DNA from: Acidimicrobiales bacterium
Lineage (GTDB): Bacteria > Actinomycetota > Acidimicrobiia > Acidimicrobiales > Iamiaceae
Assembly: GCA_025463365.1 (NCBI GenBank)
Contig: JAOBWM010000185.1
Location: 1-40,777 of the forward strand
DNA: 40,777 nucleotides
Reading direction: 5' to 3'
The position numbers and the translations under genes are program-made. Positions 6,600 to 15,248 of the stretch are shown one piece after another; position 1 is the stretch's first letter, and each line of letters starts with the position of its first letter. Below the pieces are notes generated by a model. It saw only the letters and a program-made list of their open reading frames with translations, was not told the origin of the DNA and made no database searches.

Positions 6600-6797
6600 C
6601 TAGACGTCTACGTCGGCGTAGCGAGGGAAGTACCGGTAGACCTCGCCGTACTCCTGAATGTGAGCCTCATCGAGGAACGGGAGTCCCGCCAGCCCCGGTT
6701 CGCAGGGGAACCTGCTCTCAAGGTCGCCCATCTCCCGGGCCTCGAGTGGAGGCTGAGCGGGCGGACGCAGGGCGCTCACCCTAGAGTCGGACAGCAC
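6600..6797 (-). CDS. Small unknown protein
   Basis: About 65 residues if translation begins at the GTG at 6797; an earlier in-frame start at 6851 would overlap the divergent zinc-ribbon gene. The C-terminal half (FLDEAHIQEYGEVYRYFPRY) looks like real protein and is acidic and aromatic. No family is recognised, no good ribosome-binding site is seen, and an overlapping plus-strand frame is also open. It may be a remnant. Confidence 0.3.
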   Translation of the reverse strand: MLSDSRVSALRPPAQPPLEAREMGDLESRFPCEPGLAGLPFLDEAHIQEYGEVYRYFPRYADVDV

Positions 6798-6842
6798 TGG
6801 GAGGCGTGTGAGCGATGCGTCGCGAAGTAGGAGGAAGCCGCG

Positions 6843-7244
6843 TTGACACAAGTAACTGTGAACTGCTCATGCGGAACTGTGTCCACCTGCACGACCGCTG
6901 CCGATTCGACGTGGTTTCGTTGCGTCAATAAGCAATGTCCGCAGATGTGGCAGGTTCAGCCTTGCCGCAAGTGTGCCCAGAGCTATGCAATACCCGACGA
7001 GCTTGGGTGGCGCAGGGCGAGTAAGCCCACGTATTGGAGATGTCCAGGTGGTCATGTCGTCAAGGCCGTGTGGGCAGCTGGCCGAATAGTACCTCAGACT
7101 GTTTCGTGCCCTAATTGCTCCAGCCGATCCGTAGAAAAGATTTCAGGCGCGAAGAAACTTGGTGCTGGAGCCATATTCGGGGTCCTGAGCGCCGGGTTTG
7201 TTTCGAAATCTTTTAAGTGTCAGACCTGCGGTCACACGTGGTAG
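6843..7244 (+). CDS. Zinc-ribbon protein
   Basis: A 133-residue protein with four cysteine pairs or near-pairs: CSCG near residue 8, CVNKQC and CRKC around 27-44, CPNC near 91 and CQTCGHTW at the end. The spacing suits two or more structural zinc ribbons. A short hydrophobic stretch (AIFGVLSAGFVSKSF) precedes the last pair. The TTG start is supported by TAGGAGG about 8 bases upstream. Codons use far more A/T at third positions than the neighbours, a sign of separate acquisition. Function is not evident. Its place beside the restriction-modification gene suggests island cargo. Confidence 0.7.
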   Translation: MTQVTVNCSCGTVSTCTTAADSTWFRCVNKQCPQMWQVQPCRKCAQSYAIPDELGWRRASKPTYWRCPGGHVVKAVWAAGRIVPQTVSCPNCSSRSVEKISGAKKLGAGAIFGVLSAGFVSKSFKCQTCGHTW

Positions 7245-7385
7245 GAGACCACCGTGGGGGTCCACGACGCGAGCCGTAGCACCTCCTCGGAAGCCCAAGC
7301 CAGGCAGCGAAGCTCGATAAGAATCGGTCGGTAGTGGGTCAGCTTGAGAAGGCTCCAAATCCAAACTGACCCACCTCCGAAAGAC

Positions 7386-10300
7386 TTAGAGCCGACGTGC
7401 CCGGACGCTTTCGAGGACGGCGGCGTCGAGGGCGCCGCCGTCAGGGGCGATCCCGCTCTCGCCTGCGAGGGCAATCGAGACGATCGCCCGGTGACTCGGC
7501 TCCGCAGGGTCAAACCTAGGGATCGGCAACCGATGGAGCGTGGTTGGGCCGATGGTTGTGGATGAGGCGAGCCGCGAGATGGCGTCGGTCGCCACCTCGG
7601 AGTTCATCCAACCCTCGATGTAGCGAGCCTCGTCCTCCGACGTTGGGACGTGGACGTTGCTCTTGTTGTTGGGGTAGGCCGAGGTCGTGAACCCCAGCTT
7701 CGGGTCGTAGGTCGGGTAGGAAACACCCACTGGCGGGCGCTTCTTCGGGTGCATGTAGCGGGCAAGCACTACGGGCTTTTCGCGCGCAAGATGCTCTGTA
7801 GGGCCGAGTACCCCCCAAGGGAACCTCATCGAGGGCTGGAGCTTTCCGTAGGGGGATCTCGCTGCGAGACGACTGATCCAGGTCTCCAGATAGTCGAATA
7901 GGTGGGGACCGAACCGAATGAGCTCGTCGAGTGACAGAAATCGGTTGACATCATCAGGATGGTGGGGCAGCAAGGCATACAGCCCGGAAGTCTCGATTCG
8001 AAATCTCTCCACGTTCTGGCCTCTGACGAGCGGCCACAAAAACTTGGCCTCGATTACGCCCTCTCGCGGTGACTCAGCCCTCGTGTTGTCGCCCGCGGTA
8101 GGCACATTCCGAACGAGCACCAAGCCGCTCGGGTCCGGTACGGAGCTGAGGATCTCGTAGACGAAGTAGCCGTCAAGTCCACGGGTGTGGAAGCCTTGGC
8201 CCCACGTGTAACTGATCGGATCTCCTTTCGGGAGCAGCTTGAGCGACCCCGATTGGACCCAAGGGGAACCCATGTTGCGCGGCTCGGCCGGGCTTATCTC
8301 CACCGCGGTCGAGACGAGACGTGACGCAACCTGCCCCCAGTGGTGGTCCGACGGGAGGGGGGCACGCGCTACCGACCTTGTCCACAGGTCCTTCGGGATC
8401 GGCCAGCTCGGCTCACGCCCTGCGGAGAGGTAGAGCGCAATTGGGAGATTGGCCGCATCTGGGCTGAACGGCTTGATCGCAGTCCAGTCATCAACCGCAA
8501 GCGGCTGAAAGCGCACGCTTGGCTGGTCGAGATCGGGTTGCTGTAGCCGACACCTGCGCATTCGCTCGTTGCCCGGATCAGCGATGAGAAAGGACTCGGG
8601 CAGCAGAAACGCAACAATCGCTCCCTCCTTGGCATACGAGACGATGCTCCGAGCGACAAGCAGGGTTGCGATGTCCGCTAGCGGAATTCCGCCGCCCTTG
8701 CCCTTCTTGGCCCATAGTCCCCAACTCAGCCACAGGGACCGGGAACGCTCCTGCCACGACTGCGGAAGGTGCTTCCAGCTGATCCAAGGCGGATTTCCGA
8801 TCACCAGATCCACTGGGCCGATCGTGGCCGGAGCGAATGCCTGTTCGATGATGCGGGCCCAGACACCATCCTTCTCATGCTTGTGCAGCTCAAGGATCTG
8901 CTCGTAGATGAGGGCAGATGCCTCGAGGGTCTCGTCCATCTGCGCCGGAGTTAGTCCCAACGGATCGAGGTCCGCCTCGAGCCGCATCCGGAACGTCAAT
9001 GCCGTTCGGCCGCTCTCGACGCCTCTCTCGATATTTTCGCGCAGCGAGTGAAGCCCGCCAAGGGAAGCCAAGCTCGACGGTACGTCGACGTTGCCGATCG
9101 CAAGCGGAAGGCGCCGGAAGTCACCCTGCTGATGCAACTCGACCTCGCCTCGGATCGGATCGGGCAGAAGGATAGAGTCGGCCTGGAAGACTTGGGGGGT
9201 GACGGAGGTCAATGTCTCAATCCGGTCACCGAGCGCCAGTAGCAGGTTGATTCGGGCCATCAGCACCGCAACGGGATTGATGTCGAAGCCGATCACGTTT
9301 CCAAGCGCTTGAAGTGCCGCCTTCCCGCGCTCGCTCGGGTGCAGGGCATCCTGTACGACCAACTCTCGGCTCAGGGCGGCCACCAAGAACGTGCCGGATC
9401 CACAGGACGGATCGAGCACCCGGAGGGACGCACCGTTCCCTCCCGCTAGCTCGATCGCCCTTGTCAGGGTGCGCTCAGCGAGCCATTGCGGCGTAAAGAA
9501 CTCCCCGAGGGCTCGCCGCAACGGCCGCGGGACGACTGCACCGTAGAAGTCCCTAAGAAGGTCGCCTGCAATGCCCCGGGCAGAGTTCGTGACCCGCGCC
9601 CAAGCCAGTTCCCCAAAGACGCGCAACAACGAGCGCACCGATTCAGCCAACGCGGGGTCATCTGAGAGCAGATGGGCATACCATCCGAACAAATCCCCGG
9701 CCATCAGGCCGGGAGACCTCAGATGGGTGGACGTGGTGCCATCCTCCATGGCCAGAAGCGCACTGACCATCTCGTCCGGCGGGAGCGAGACCCACGATGT
9801 CGGGCGCTTGTCACTGGCGCCAGCGCCAAGCGACAGAAGCTCAGTGCCAATCAGTTTTGCAGCGAGGGCCACGTAGGTATGGAGCGAGAAGAGCGCCTCG
9901 GCGTAGGCGCGATCTTTGAGAACCGGAGCTAACCGGTCGCCAAGCAGCTTTTCGATTGGCTGATTCGATGGCCAAGGATCACCGGATGATGTGATTCCGT
10001 AGGAAACCCCAGCGAGCTGGATCCATTGCCGAAGCAAGGTGTCCGTACGGCCGTCCGGCTCACGATCGGCAACCGCGCGTGCCATCGCACCGATCAGCTC
10101 GAGGACCTCCGGCCTTGCGAGTCCAAGGCGCGCCGCGATCGTCGAACCCGTGACGGGATCCGTGCGCACGGTGTCGATCAGGTTCAGAATTCGAGCGCAG
10201 CTCTCCGGCCCGTTGCCCCGCCAGGTGAACCGTTCAGCCGATGTCGCGGGAGGAGCGATGCCGGCGAGTTGAAGCATGCCTTGCTCACCCATTTCAAGCG

Positions 10301-10673
10301 GAGCGGACGCGTCCCGGTAGTGCGCCCATGTCGAGCCATCGGTCACAATGACCACGTCGGCAGCCATCGTGGAGTCCTCGATGTACTTGAGGGCTTGAAG
10401 CGCAGCCGCTTCCCGCGCCTTCGCGCTCTCTAGCGAGCCAGGGATCTTGTACTCAACAATCGCCCGCCCGATGCGCGAGTCGTACCGGCCGGCCAAGCCG
10501 GTGCCCTCATGGGAGAGGGCAGCCTGGTCGAGCCCGAGGACCCGTGTAGCCCAAGGCTGAAAGAACAGCCAGAGGTGGTGCCGAAGGTCAGCCTCGGTAC
10601 CGCCTTGCCGCGCCGCTTCCGTGGACCGTGTCGACAGGAGATCTGCGTGTTCCTGCTCGATGGCGCTGGTCAC
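7386..10673 (-). CDS. Single-chain type IIG-like restriction-modification enzyme
   Basis: About 1095 residues. The N-terminal region carries a PD-(D/E)xK-like pattern (GRYDSRIGRAIVEYK, about residue 70), suggesting a nuclease. The N6-adenine methyltransferase core has the SAM-binding motif VLDPSCGSGTFLVAAL (about 420) and the catalytic NPPW motif in DLVIGNPPWISW (about 625). The C-terminal third (RFRIETSGLYALLPHH, then VGVSYPTYDPKLG) resembles the target-recognition region of Eco57I-type enzymes. Such proteins methylate and cut DNA with one polypeptide. The GTG at 10673 is preferred over 10691 because GAGG lies 7 bases upstream. No separate R or S subunit is adjacent. Recognition sequence and cutting ability cannot be read from sequence. 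Confidence 0.8.
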   Translation of the reverse strand: MTSAIEQEHADLLSTRSTEAARQGGTEADLRHHLWLFFQPWATRVLGLDQAALSHEGTGLAGRYDSRIGRAIVEYKIPGSLESAKAREAAALQALKYIEDSTMAADVVIVTDGSTWAHYRDASAPLEMGEQGMLQLAGIAPPATSAERFTWRGNGPESCARILNLIDTVRTDPVTGSTIAARLGLARPEVLELIGAMARAVADREPDGRTDTLLRQWIQLAGVSYGITSSGDPWPSNQPIEKLLGDRLAPVLKDRAYAEALFSLHTYVALAAKLIGTELLSLGAGASDKRPTSWVSLPPDEMVSALLAMEDGTTSTHLRSPGLMAGDLFGWYAHLLSDDPALAESVRSLLRVFGELAWARVTNSARGIAGDLLRDFYGAVVPRPLRRALGEFFTPQWLAERTLTRAIELAGGNGASLRVLDPSCGSGTFLVAALSRELVVQDALHPSERGKAALQALGNVIGFDINPVAVLMARINLLLALGDRIETLTSVTPQVFQADSILLPDPIRGEVELHQQGDFRRLPLAIGNVDVPSSLASLGGLHSLRENIERGVESGRTALTFRMRLEADLDPLGLTPAQMDETLEASALIYEQILELHKHEKDGVWARIIEQAFAPATIGPVDLVIGNPPWISWKHLPQSWQERSRSLWLSWGLWAKKGKGGGIPLADIATLLVARSIVSYAKEGAIVAFLLPESFLIADPGNERMRRCRLQQPDLDQPSVRFQPLAVDDWTAIKPFSPDAANLPIALYLSAGREPSWPIPKDLWTRSVARAPLPSDHHWGQVASRLVSTAVEISPAEPRNMGSPWVQSGSLKLLPKGDPISYTWGQGFHTRGLDGYFVYEILSSVPDPSGLVLVRNVPTAGDNTRAESPREGVIEAKFLWPLVRGQNVERFRIETSGLYALLPHHPDDVNRFLSLDELIRFGPHLFDYLETWISRLAARSPYGKLQPSMRFPWGVLGPTEHLAREKPVVLARYMHPKKRPPVGVSYPTYDPKLGFTTSAYPNNKSNVHVPTSEDEARYIEGWMNSEVATDAISRLASSTTIGPTTLHRLPIPRFDPAEPSHRAIVSIALAGESGIAPDGGALDAAVLESVRARRL

Positions 10674-10780
10674 TGGTGCCTCAAGGCACACTGTGACTGA
10701 CTTGAGCTTGAGGTACGTGGCATGAGGGCACCGAAGCTAATTCGCCGGCCGGCGCCACGGCGTGACGGAAGAGGTTGCCC

Positions 10781-10984
10781 CTACCTGGATCGCCTCGAGC
10801 GTCCGTCCAGCCACACCTGAATGTCTCTACGAGACCAGAGGACGCACCGGCTCTTCTCGATCACCGGATCGGGGAAGGTCCCATAGCGACTCCGGTAGAC
10901 CGAGATGGCGGTACGGCTACTGAGACCCAACATCGCCGCGACCTCGCTGGCGTCGAGTAGCTCATTCGGGTCGATCCGCTCCAT
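10781..10984 (-). CDS. Small AlpA/MerR-like HTH protein (copy B)
   Basis: A 67-residue protein with helix-turn-helix LLDASEVAAMLGLSSRTAIS and the tail VLWSRRDIQVWLDGRSRRSR. The pattern ILGL/MLGLS, Y-x-x-R-Y, FP, then W-x-x-x-x-I-x-x-W matches copy A. The ATG at 10984 is preferred over a preceding TTG. As in copy A it diverges from an XRE gene. The role as excisionase or regulator is inferred. Confidence 0.65.
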   Translation of the reverse strand: MERIDPNELLDASEVAAMLGLSSRTAISVYRSRYGTFPDPVIEKSRCVLWSRRDIQVWLDGRSRRSR

Positions 10985-10999
10985 CAAGCCGAACCCTAG

Positions 11000-11042
11000 T
11001 TGACGCAGGCCAACTCAGTCAGCTACGTTGACGTACGACAAC
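11000..11042 (+). promoter_or_regulatory. Promoter and palindrome before XRE gene B
   Basis: TTGACG (11000-11005), 18 bp, TACGTT (11024-11029) repeats the spacing of the copy A promoter. Overlapping its -10 end is a 16-bp near-palindrome with arms GTTG/CAAC around CGTACG (11027-11042, one mismatched pair). The operator sequence differs from copy A, so the two modules may be insulated from each other. Confidence 0.5.
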
Positions 11043-11046
11043 AGGT

Positions 11047-11088
11047 GGTCCCGGCGGTGCATCAACACCCCGGGACCCGGCCAGCACC
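11047..11088 (+). ncRNA. Conserved leader hairpin before XRE gene B
   Basis: Stem GTCCCGG, bulged C, GGTG, loop CATCAA, CACC, CCGGGAC, followed by the conserved CCGGCCAG. Against copy A, one stem pair changes from C-G to T-A and an A-C mismatch becomes G-C, so pairing is maintained or improved while the loop changes. The ribosome-binding site GAGGAGG follows within 10 bases. Confidence 0.55.
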
Positions 11089-11106
11089 CCCGAGGAGGGT
11101 CCTGAC

Positions 11107-11715
11107 ATGACGCACGATAATCCGTCTCTGCGCGCTCAGCTTTCACGATCGCAGGCTCTTGGTCGAGCCATCCGCGATGCTCGCAGGGGTTTGATGACCC
11201 AGGCGGAACTGGGCGAGCAACTCGCCTTTCCGCAGTCGTGCATCTCGGCTTGGGAGCACGGCCAAACAGAGCTTTCGCTTGAACGACTGGCGTCGATTGA
11301 GCGAGCTCTGAGGTTGCCGCCCGGTCGCTTGGCTGTTGAAGCCGGCTACGTCGGCGATGACGCACTGCGCCTATTTCCGGCTGCGATGGAAGAGGACAGC
11401 CATTCTGTACACTTCCCGGTACGGGTGCGGGGTTGGCTGCGGCTGCACAGCCCGTTGGTCGAGAGCTTGGTCCTGCTCCGCTCGTCGGGCGATGACGAGG
11501 CTCTCAACGCGCTCCTTGAGTCGCGCAAGGTGAAGTCGTTCCGGCTTGCGTGGGAGATCTGGGAGCGGATGCTCCCGAGGGGCGAGTCGCCCGCGACGCA
11601 TCTCACTGCACATCTTCGGGCCGACCTAGTTGCGGCCTGCATGTTCGGAGTCTGGGGCATCGACACAGGCCAGGAGGCCTACCCCGGCCTCAGGGCTGCT
11701 GAGTCGAACGCGTGA
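11107..11715 (+). CDS. XRE-family HTH regulator (copy B)
   Basis: A 202-residue protein. Residues about 18-75 form the helix-turn-helix (LGRAIRDARRGLMTQAELGE, then QSCISAWEHGQTELSLERLA), followed by IERALRLPPGRLAVEAGYVG, which matches the VPLGTLAAEAGYF segment of copy A. The C-terminal 100 residues are longer than in copy A and have no domain I recognise. ATG with GAGGAGG 8 bases upstream. It ends 5 bp from the convergent HTH gene. Confidence 0.75.
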   Translation: MTHDNPSLRAQLSRSQALGRAIRDARRGLMTQAELGEQLAFPQSCISAWEHGQTELSLERLASIERALRLPPGRLAVEAGYVGDDALRLFPAAMEEDSHSVHFPVRVRGWLRLHSPLVESLVLLRSSGDDEALNALLESRKVKSFRLAWEIWERMLPRGESPATHLTAHLRADLVAACMFGVWGIDTGQEAYPGLRAAESNA

Positions 11716-11720
11716 GGTCG

Positions 11721-12293
11721 CTACTGGCTCTTCGAGCGACGCTTGTGTTCCTTGAGCCAACCATGAACGGTGCTGATCGCGACGCCGTTTGCTTCGGCAA
11801 TAACCGCTGCTGGGCGGTGGCTGTTCTTTGCCACGTCCTGGTGGATGCGCCACACGCCCTCGTAGAAGGCGTCGTCGCGTCTGCCGGGGCGAGGGATCTC
11901 CAGTTGGAGCTCGACGGGCTCCCACCCAACCATCTCCCTCTCGATCGCTTCGACCTTGGCTTGCGCTTGTTCAGTGGAACACCGGGCCGGATTGAAACGG
12001 GGCGAGCCGCTGCGGTCCAGCGCCTCGATCACCTCCGGGTCTCGGAGTGCTCGCTCAAGCTGCCCCATGGGCAAGTCGCGAAGGGTCGAGCCCGTGATCT
12101 TGTCGTCGTCCGTGGTCCGCACACTGAGACCGACCGGCGCCCACAGGTGCGCAAGCCGCTTGACCTCAACGCGCACGTCCAGCGCGGGGAGCGGACGCCA
12201 GAGCAACCACGCGTCACCCCCGACATACACGGGGCCGCCTCCAACCGAGAACCGACGGCGGGGCTTGAGCTTGCTAGCTCGGGCTGCGTCCAT
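11721..12293 (-). CDS. HTH protein of the IAEANGV...STVHGWLKEHKRR type (copy B)
   Basis: A 190-residue homologue of the copy A protein: SVGGGPVYVGGDAWLLWRP at the start, LRDLPMGQLERAL in the middle and RPAAVIAEANGVAISTVHGW plus LKEHKRR at the end. ATG at 12293 is chosen by alignment with copy A. It begins within the operator region, so the transcript may be leaderless or nearly so. It is probably a regulator acting on the divergent recombinase/transposase operon (inference). Confidence 0.6.
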   Translation of the reverse strand: MDAARASKLKPRRRFSVGGGPVYVGGDAWLLWRPLPALDVRVEVKRLAHLWAPVGLSVRTTDDDKITGSTLRDLPMGQLERALRDPEVIEALDRSGSPRFNPARCSTEQAQAKVEAIEREMVGWEPVELQLEIPRPGRRDDAFYEGVWRIHQDVAKNSHRPAAVIAEANGVAISTVHGWLKEHKRRSKSQ

Positions 12294-12306
12294 ATCTGCA
12301 CGATAC

Positions 12307-12353
12307 ACCAGGTGTGCGCAACATGGTTCGCGAACCCAGGTTTGCGAACCTGG
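12307..12353. promoter_or_regulatory. Operator-like repeats in divergent region, copy B
   Basis: ACCAGGTGTGCGCAACATGG (12307-12326), the perfect 12-bp palindrome GGTTCGCGAACC (12325-12336) and the near-palindrome CCAGGTTTGCGAACCTGG (12336-12353, 16 of 18 symmetric) are packed end to end. The CCAGGTKTGC unit matches the corresponding gap of copy A. Confidence 0.55.
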
Positions 12354-12377
12354 TGTGAATGTGATTGAGTCTCCGCC

Positions 12378-13355
12378 ATGAACGCCCTAGACCCAGCATC
12401 CGGCTTCGAACGCTCCATTGCCGAGCAACGCGTCGGCGGCCGTGGCTACACCCGCACAACGTCCTTCTCCCTCGAGGAGTTTGCGGCGGCCTACGTCCCG
12501 GCTGATCTGATCGGTTGGAGCGAGGTCGAGGAATTCGTGCGACGCGGGCTTCTCGCATCGGAGGTGCGGACGTACTCGCATGCCCAGCGAACGGCCCGCG
12601 CCCTGACAATGCTCGCCCGGCACTGTGTCTCCGCGGGCGTGCCTCTCGATCCAGAGCGGGCGCTCCATCCCGACCGAGTCGGGCACTTCGTCGCCACCGA
12701 CCTGGCCGGCATGGCGTCCGCGTGCGACTGGGCCAGCGACCTGAGCAGGGTCGGCAGGCGGCTCACCCGCAACGCGCCGTGGATCCCGAAGCGAACCTTC
12801 GGCCGTGGTCACAAGAAGGCGCCTCTGTCCGAGTCAGAGATCGCAGCCCTGTCGAGACTGGTACGGACCCAGACCACCGACGGTCGCCGCCGCGCCGGGC
12901 AGGCGTTTCTGTTCCTGGGCCTCGGTGCTGGCCTAGACGGCAGGTGGGCGACCCGCATTGCACCATCGGATGTCGGCGACGAAGCCCGTGGTGTTGTGGT
13001 GCACGTTCCCGGGCCAAAACCTCGAACCGTGCCCGTCGCAGATAGGTGGGCGCAGGAGCTAATCGACCTGGCCCGCTCCACGGAGACGACCTGCCTCGTC
13101 GGCCAGCGCTCAACCTCGGCCAATCGGGCCAGCGCGCTGACGCAGTCGATCAAATCCACAACGGGTGACGCTGTACTGGATCTCGGCCGATTGCGGTCGA
13201 CCTGGCTCGTCAACCGAATGCTTGATGGACTCGCCCTGCCCACGCTCTTGCGCGAGGCCGGGCTGATCTCGACCAGCCAGCTGGACGGGATGCTGCCTTA
13301 CGTCGACGCTCGATTGGCCGAGCTTGAGGGCAAGGTCGAGCCCCATGCCGGCTGA
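12378..13355 (+). CDS. Tyrosine-recombinase-like protein (copy B)
   Basis: A 325-residue homologue of the copy A protein: QRVGGRGYTRTTSFSLEEFA at the N-terminus, LGLGAGLDGRWATRI at the box I position, GRLRSTWLVNRMLDG at box II and MLPYV near the end. Both copies share the same departures from the family: GLD instead of GLR, no box II histidine, but kept RLRSTW and LPYV. Shared loss in diverged copies argues for a stable altered function rather than recent decay. The stop overlaps the next gene by 11 bp. Confidence 0.65.
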   Translation: MNALDPASGFERSIAEQRVGGRGYTRTTSFSLEEFAAAYVPADLIGWSEVEEFVRRGLLASEVRTYSHAQRTARALTMLARHCVSAGVPLDPERALHPDRVGHFVATDLAGMASACDWASDLSRVGRRLTRNAPWIPKRTFGRGHKKAPLSESEIAALSRLVRTQTTDGRRRAGQAFLFLGLGAGLDGRWATRIAPSDVGDEARGVVVHVPGPKPRTVPVADRWAQELIDLARSTETTCLVGQRSTSANRASALTQSIKSTTGDAVLDLGRLRSTWLVNRMLDGLALPTLLREAGLISTSQLDGMLPYVDARLAELEGKVEPHAG

Positions 13356-15072
13356 GCGGAATCGACAGGTTCTCAACCTCACCCCCGCTCCTTCAACATC
13401 GGAGGATTTCGAGCTCGCCCTCAGCGTGATCGTCCGATCCGGCGTGGAGGATCTCGTCCGTGCGGAACTGTACGGAAACCCTGGCAGGCACCGTCGCGAT
13501 GATCTCCGCGGCCTCCTCGTTGCCGGGCTTCTCAATGCGCTCCTTCCGGCGCACACCGGCGAGCTGACCGCGGTAACCCGCATTATGAACGGGTTCAGTA
13601 GTCGACAGCGCACCCGCCTCGGAATCGCCGATTGGATCCCGGGCCCGCCCGCCTACAAGCGAGTCACTCGCCTGTTTGCCGCAATGGCGGCCCTCGATAA
13701 TCTCGAAACGGTCAGCCGAGACCCGGAGCGGCTCGACGGCGTAGCTCACCGTATCGCCAATTCCCTCATCCTCGCCTCGATCCCGCCCGAGTATCACTTG
13801 TCGACAAGCGTCGCGATCGACGGGACTGACGTCGAAACGTTTGCCGCATGCACCTACGCAGACAACGAGATCGAGCTTGACGGGGATCCGGGACCGAGCG
13901 AGCAGGAGACGGCGTACCGCCATACGTCGAAGCCGGGCGGCGCCCACTGGCAGGTCCTAGCGATAGGGCCCGACGGGCGGAAGCGGTACACAAAAGATCC
14001 CACTGCACGCGCCGGTCACCGCAGTGCGACCGCGAACCGCCGCGCTGGCCCATACATCGGTCATGAGCTTCATCTCATGACTCAGGTGCGCGACTGTCAG
14101 ATCACGAATCCGGTCAACGGCGCGACGCTCGGGCCCAGGGTGCCCCATCTCATTCGCGGCGCCTACCTCGCCGAAGCTGGCGCACACCGCGCGCGGGTGG
14201 GACGCAAGCTCGTCGAACTCGCCAGCTCTGACTGGGCGGTGGGCGATGTAGTCACCGACCGGGGCTACACGAGAAGCCCAGCCGAGTTTCAGCTCCTCCT
14301 GCGCGCCTCCGGACGGCGGGTGTTTTTCGATCTCTATCCGGACCAGCGGGGCGACCACCCCACGACGAAAGGGGTCCGGATAGTCGACGGCTGGCCATAC
14401 TCCCGGGCGCCGAGCCCACTCCTGGACTCTCCAGCCCCGCCACCGCGGCCGCCGAGGAACCGCTCGCACGACGCCAAGCTCCCGTACTTCAAGGCCTACG
14501 AGGACCGGGCAACCTATCGGTGGTCCCTACATGCTGGGCCCGATGCCGACGGCTCGATGCGATTTCGAGGTCCCTTTGCGGCGGGACGTCTCCGTAGCCG
14601 CGCGTATCCGCGTACCATGAGGGGCTCGGAGACCAAGCCGCTCGTCGACCTTCCAAGCACGTGGGACCGGGCCTTTGACGGCACGGCGACCTTCCAGGCG
14701 GCTGAACTGCCCCACTGGCAACCAACGATTCCCTACTCCCGGGCGTGGGACCGGGCCTACATGGCTCGCCGGCAGGGCGTCGAATCCGCCAACGCAGGCC
14801 TCAAGGAGGCCGGGGCCGACATCGGAAACCACAAACACATCAAGGTCTTTGGCACCGTCAAGCGCGCTCTGATGCTCGCGTTCGAGATCGCGGCCTACAA
14901 CATCCGCCGGATACGGACGTTCGAGGCCGGGACGCAAGTCCTGCCGACACCCGAGACTCCCGGCCCTAGCGCTCGAGCGCCACGTCGGGTCGGAACCTTT
15001 CAAAGCATCGTGGCCGAGGCGGCAGCGACGCTGGCTCGTGAAGCGGCAGGCCCTCCGAGCCCCCCTCCATAG
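13345..15072 (+). CDS. DDE transposase-like protein, IS4-type signature (copy B)
   Basis: A 575-residue protein with D159 (VAIDGTDVETFA), D305 (VVTDRGYTRS) and E480 in YMARRQGVESANAGLKEA, giving Y-3-R-3-E-6-K. Other strings shared with copy A are ELDGDPGPSEQE, AGHRSATANRRAG, DADGSMRFRGPFAAGRLR and KPLVDLP. ATG at 13345 overlaps the end of the recombinase-like gene, so expression is probably coupled. No terminal inverted repeats are seen around the gene itself. Confidence 0.7.
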   Translation: MPAERNRQVLNLTPAPSTSEDFELALSVIVRSGVEDLVRAELYGNPGRHRRDDLRGLLVAGLLNALLPAHTGELTAVTRIMNGFSSRQRTRLGIADWIPGPPAYKRVTRLFAAMAALDNLETVSRDPERLDGVAHRIANSLILASIPPEYHLSTSVAIDGTDVETFAACTYADNEIELDGDPGPSEQETAYRHTSKPGGAHWQVLAIGPDGRKRYTKDPTARAGHRSATANRRAGPYIGHELHLMTQVRDCQITNPVNGATLGPRVPHLIRGAYLAEAGAHRARVGRKLVELASSDWAVGDVVTDRGYTRSPAEFQLLLRASGRRVFFDLYPDQRGDHPTTKGVRIVDGWPYSRAPSPLLDSPAPPPRPPRNRSHDAKLPYFKAYEDRATYRWSLHAGPDADGSMRFRGPFAAGRLRSRAYPRTMRGSETKPLVDLPSTWDRAFDGTATFQAAELPHWQPTIPYSRAWDRAYMARRQGVESANAGLKEAGADIGNHKHIKVFGTVKRALMLAFEIAAYNIRRIRTFEAGTQVLPTPETPGPSARAPRRVGTFQSIVAEAAATLAREAAGPPSPPP

Positions 15073-15087
15073 CCGTGCCTTTCCCCA

Positions 15088-15110
15088 GGCTGCACCCGAG
15101 GCGCCACGAA
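15088..15110. terminator. GAGGCGCC hairpin after the DDE gene (copy B)
   Basis: CGAGGCGCC, loop ACGAA, GGCGCCTCG, followed by TTTGCGCGCC. It matches the position and core of the copy A hairpin (GAGGCGCC/GGCGCCTC then GCGCGCC). Confidence 0.5.
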
Positions 15111-15212
15111 GGCGCCTCGTTTGCGCGCCTCCATTCAGGCCGACAGGCCTGTCCGACCGCCCAAAACTCCTGCCGGTACGTCCTCGAGTCCAAAACCCAG
15201 AACGTTTCGGCA

Positions 15213-15248
15213 GGTTCGGGATCCGCCCTTGTGGGCGGATCCCGAACC
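15213..15248. terminator. Perfect 16-bp stem at the right end of element B
   Basis: GGTTCGGGATCCGCCC, loop TTGT, GGGCGGATCCCGAACC. It is a long perfect hairpin 41 bp from the tRNA 3' end. It could stop transcripts coming out of the element or mark its end. Confidence 0.5.

Noticed and set aside
6376-6603. A 75-residue plus-strand gene
   Set aside because: Arginine-rich start, no good ribosome-binding site, no recognised domain; more likely chance or remnant.
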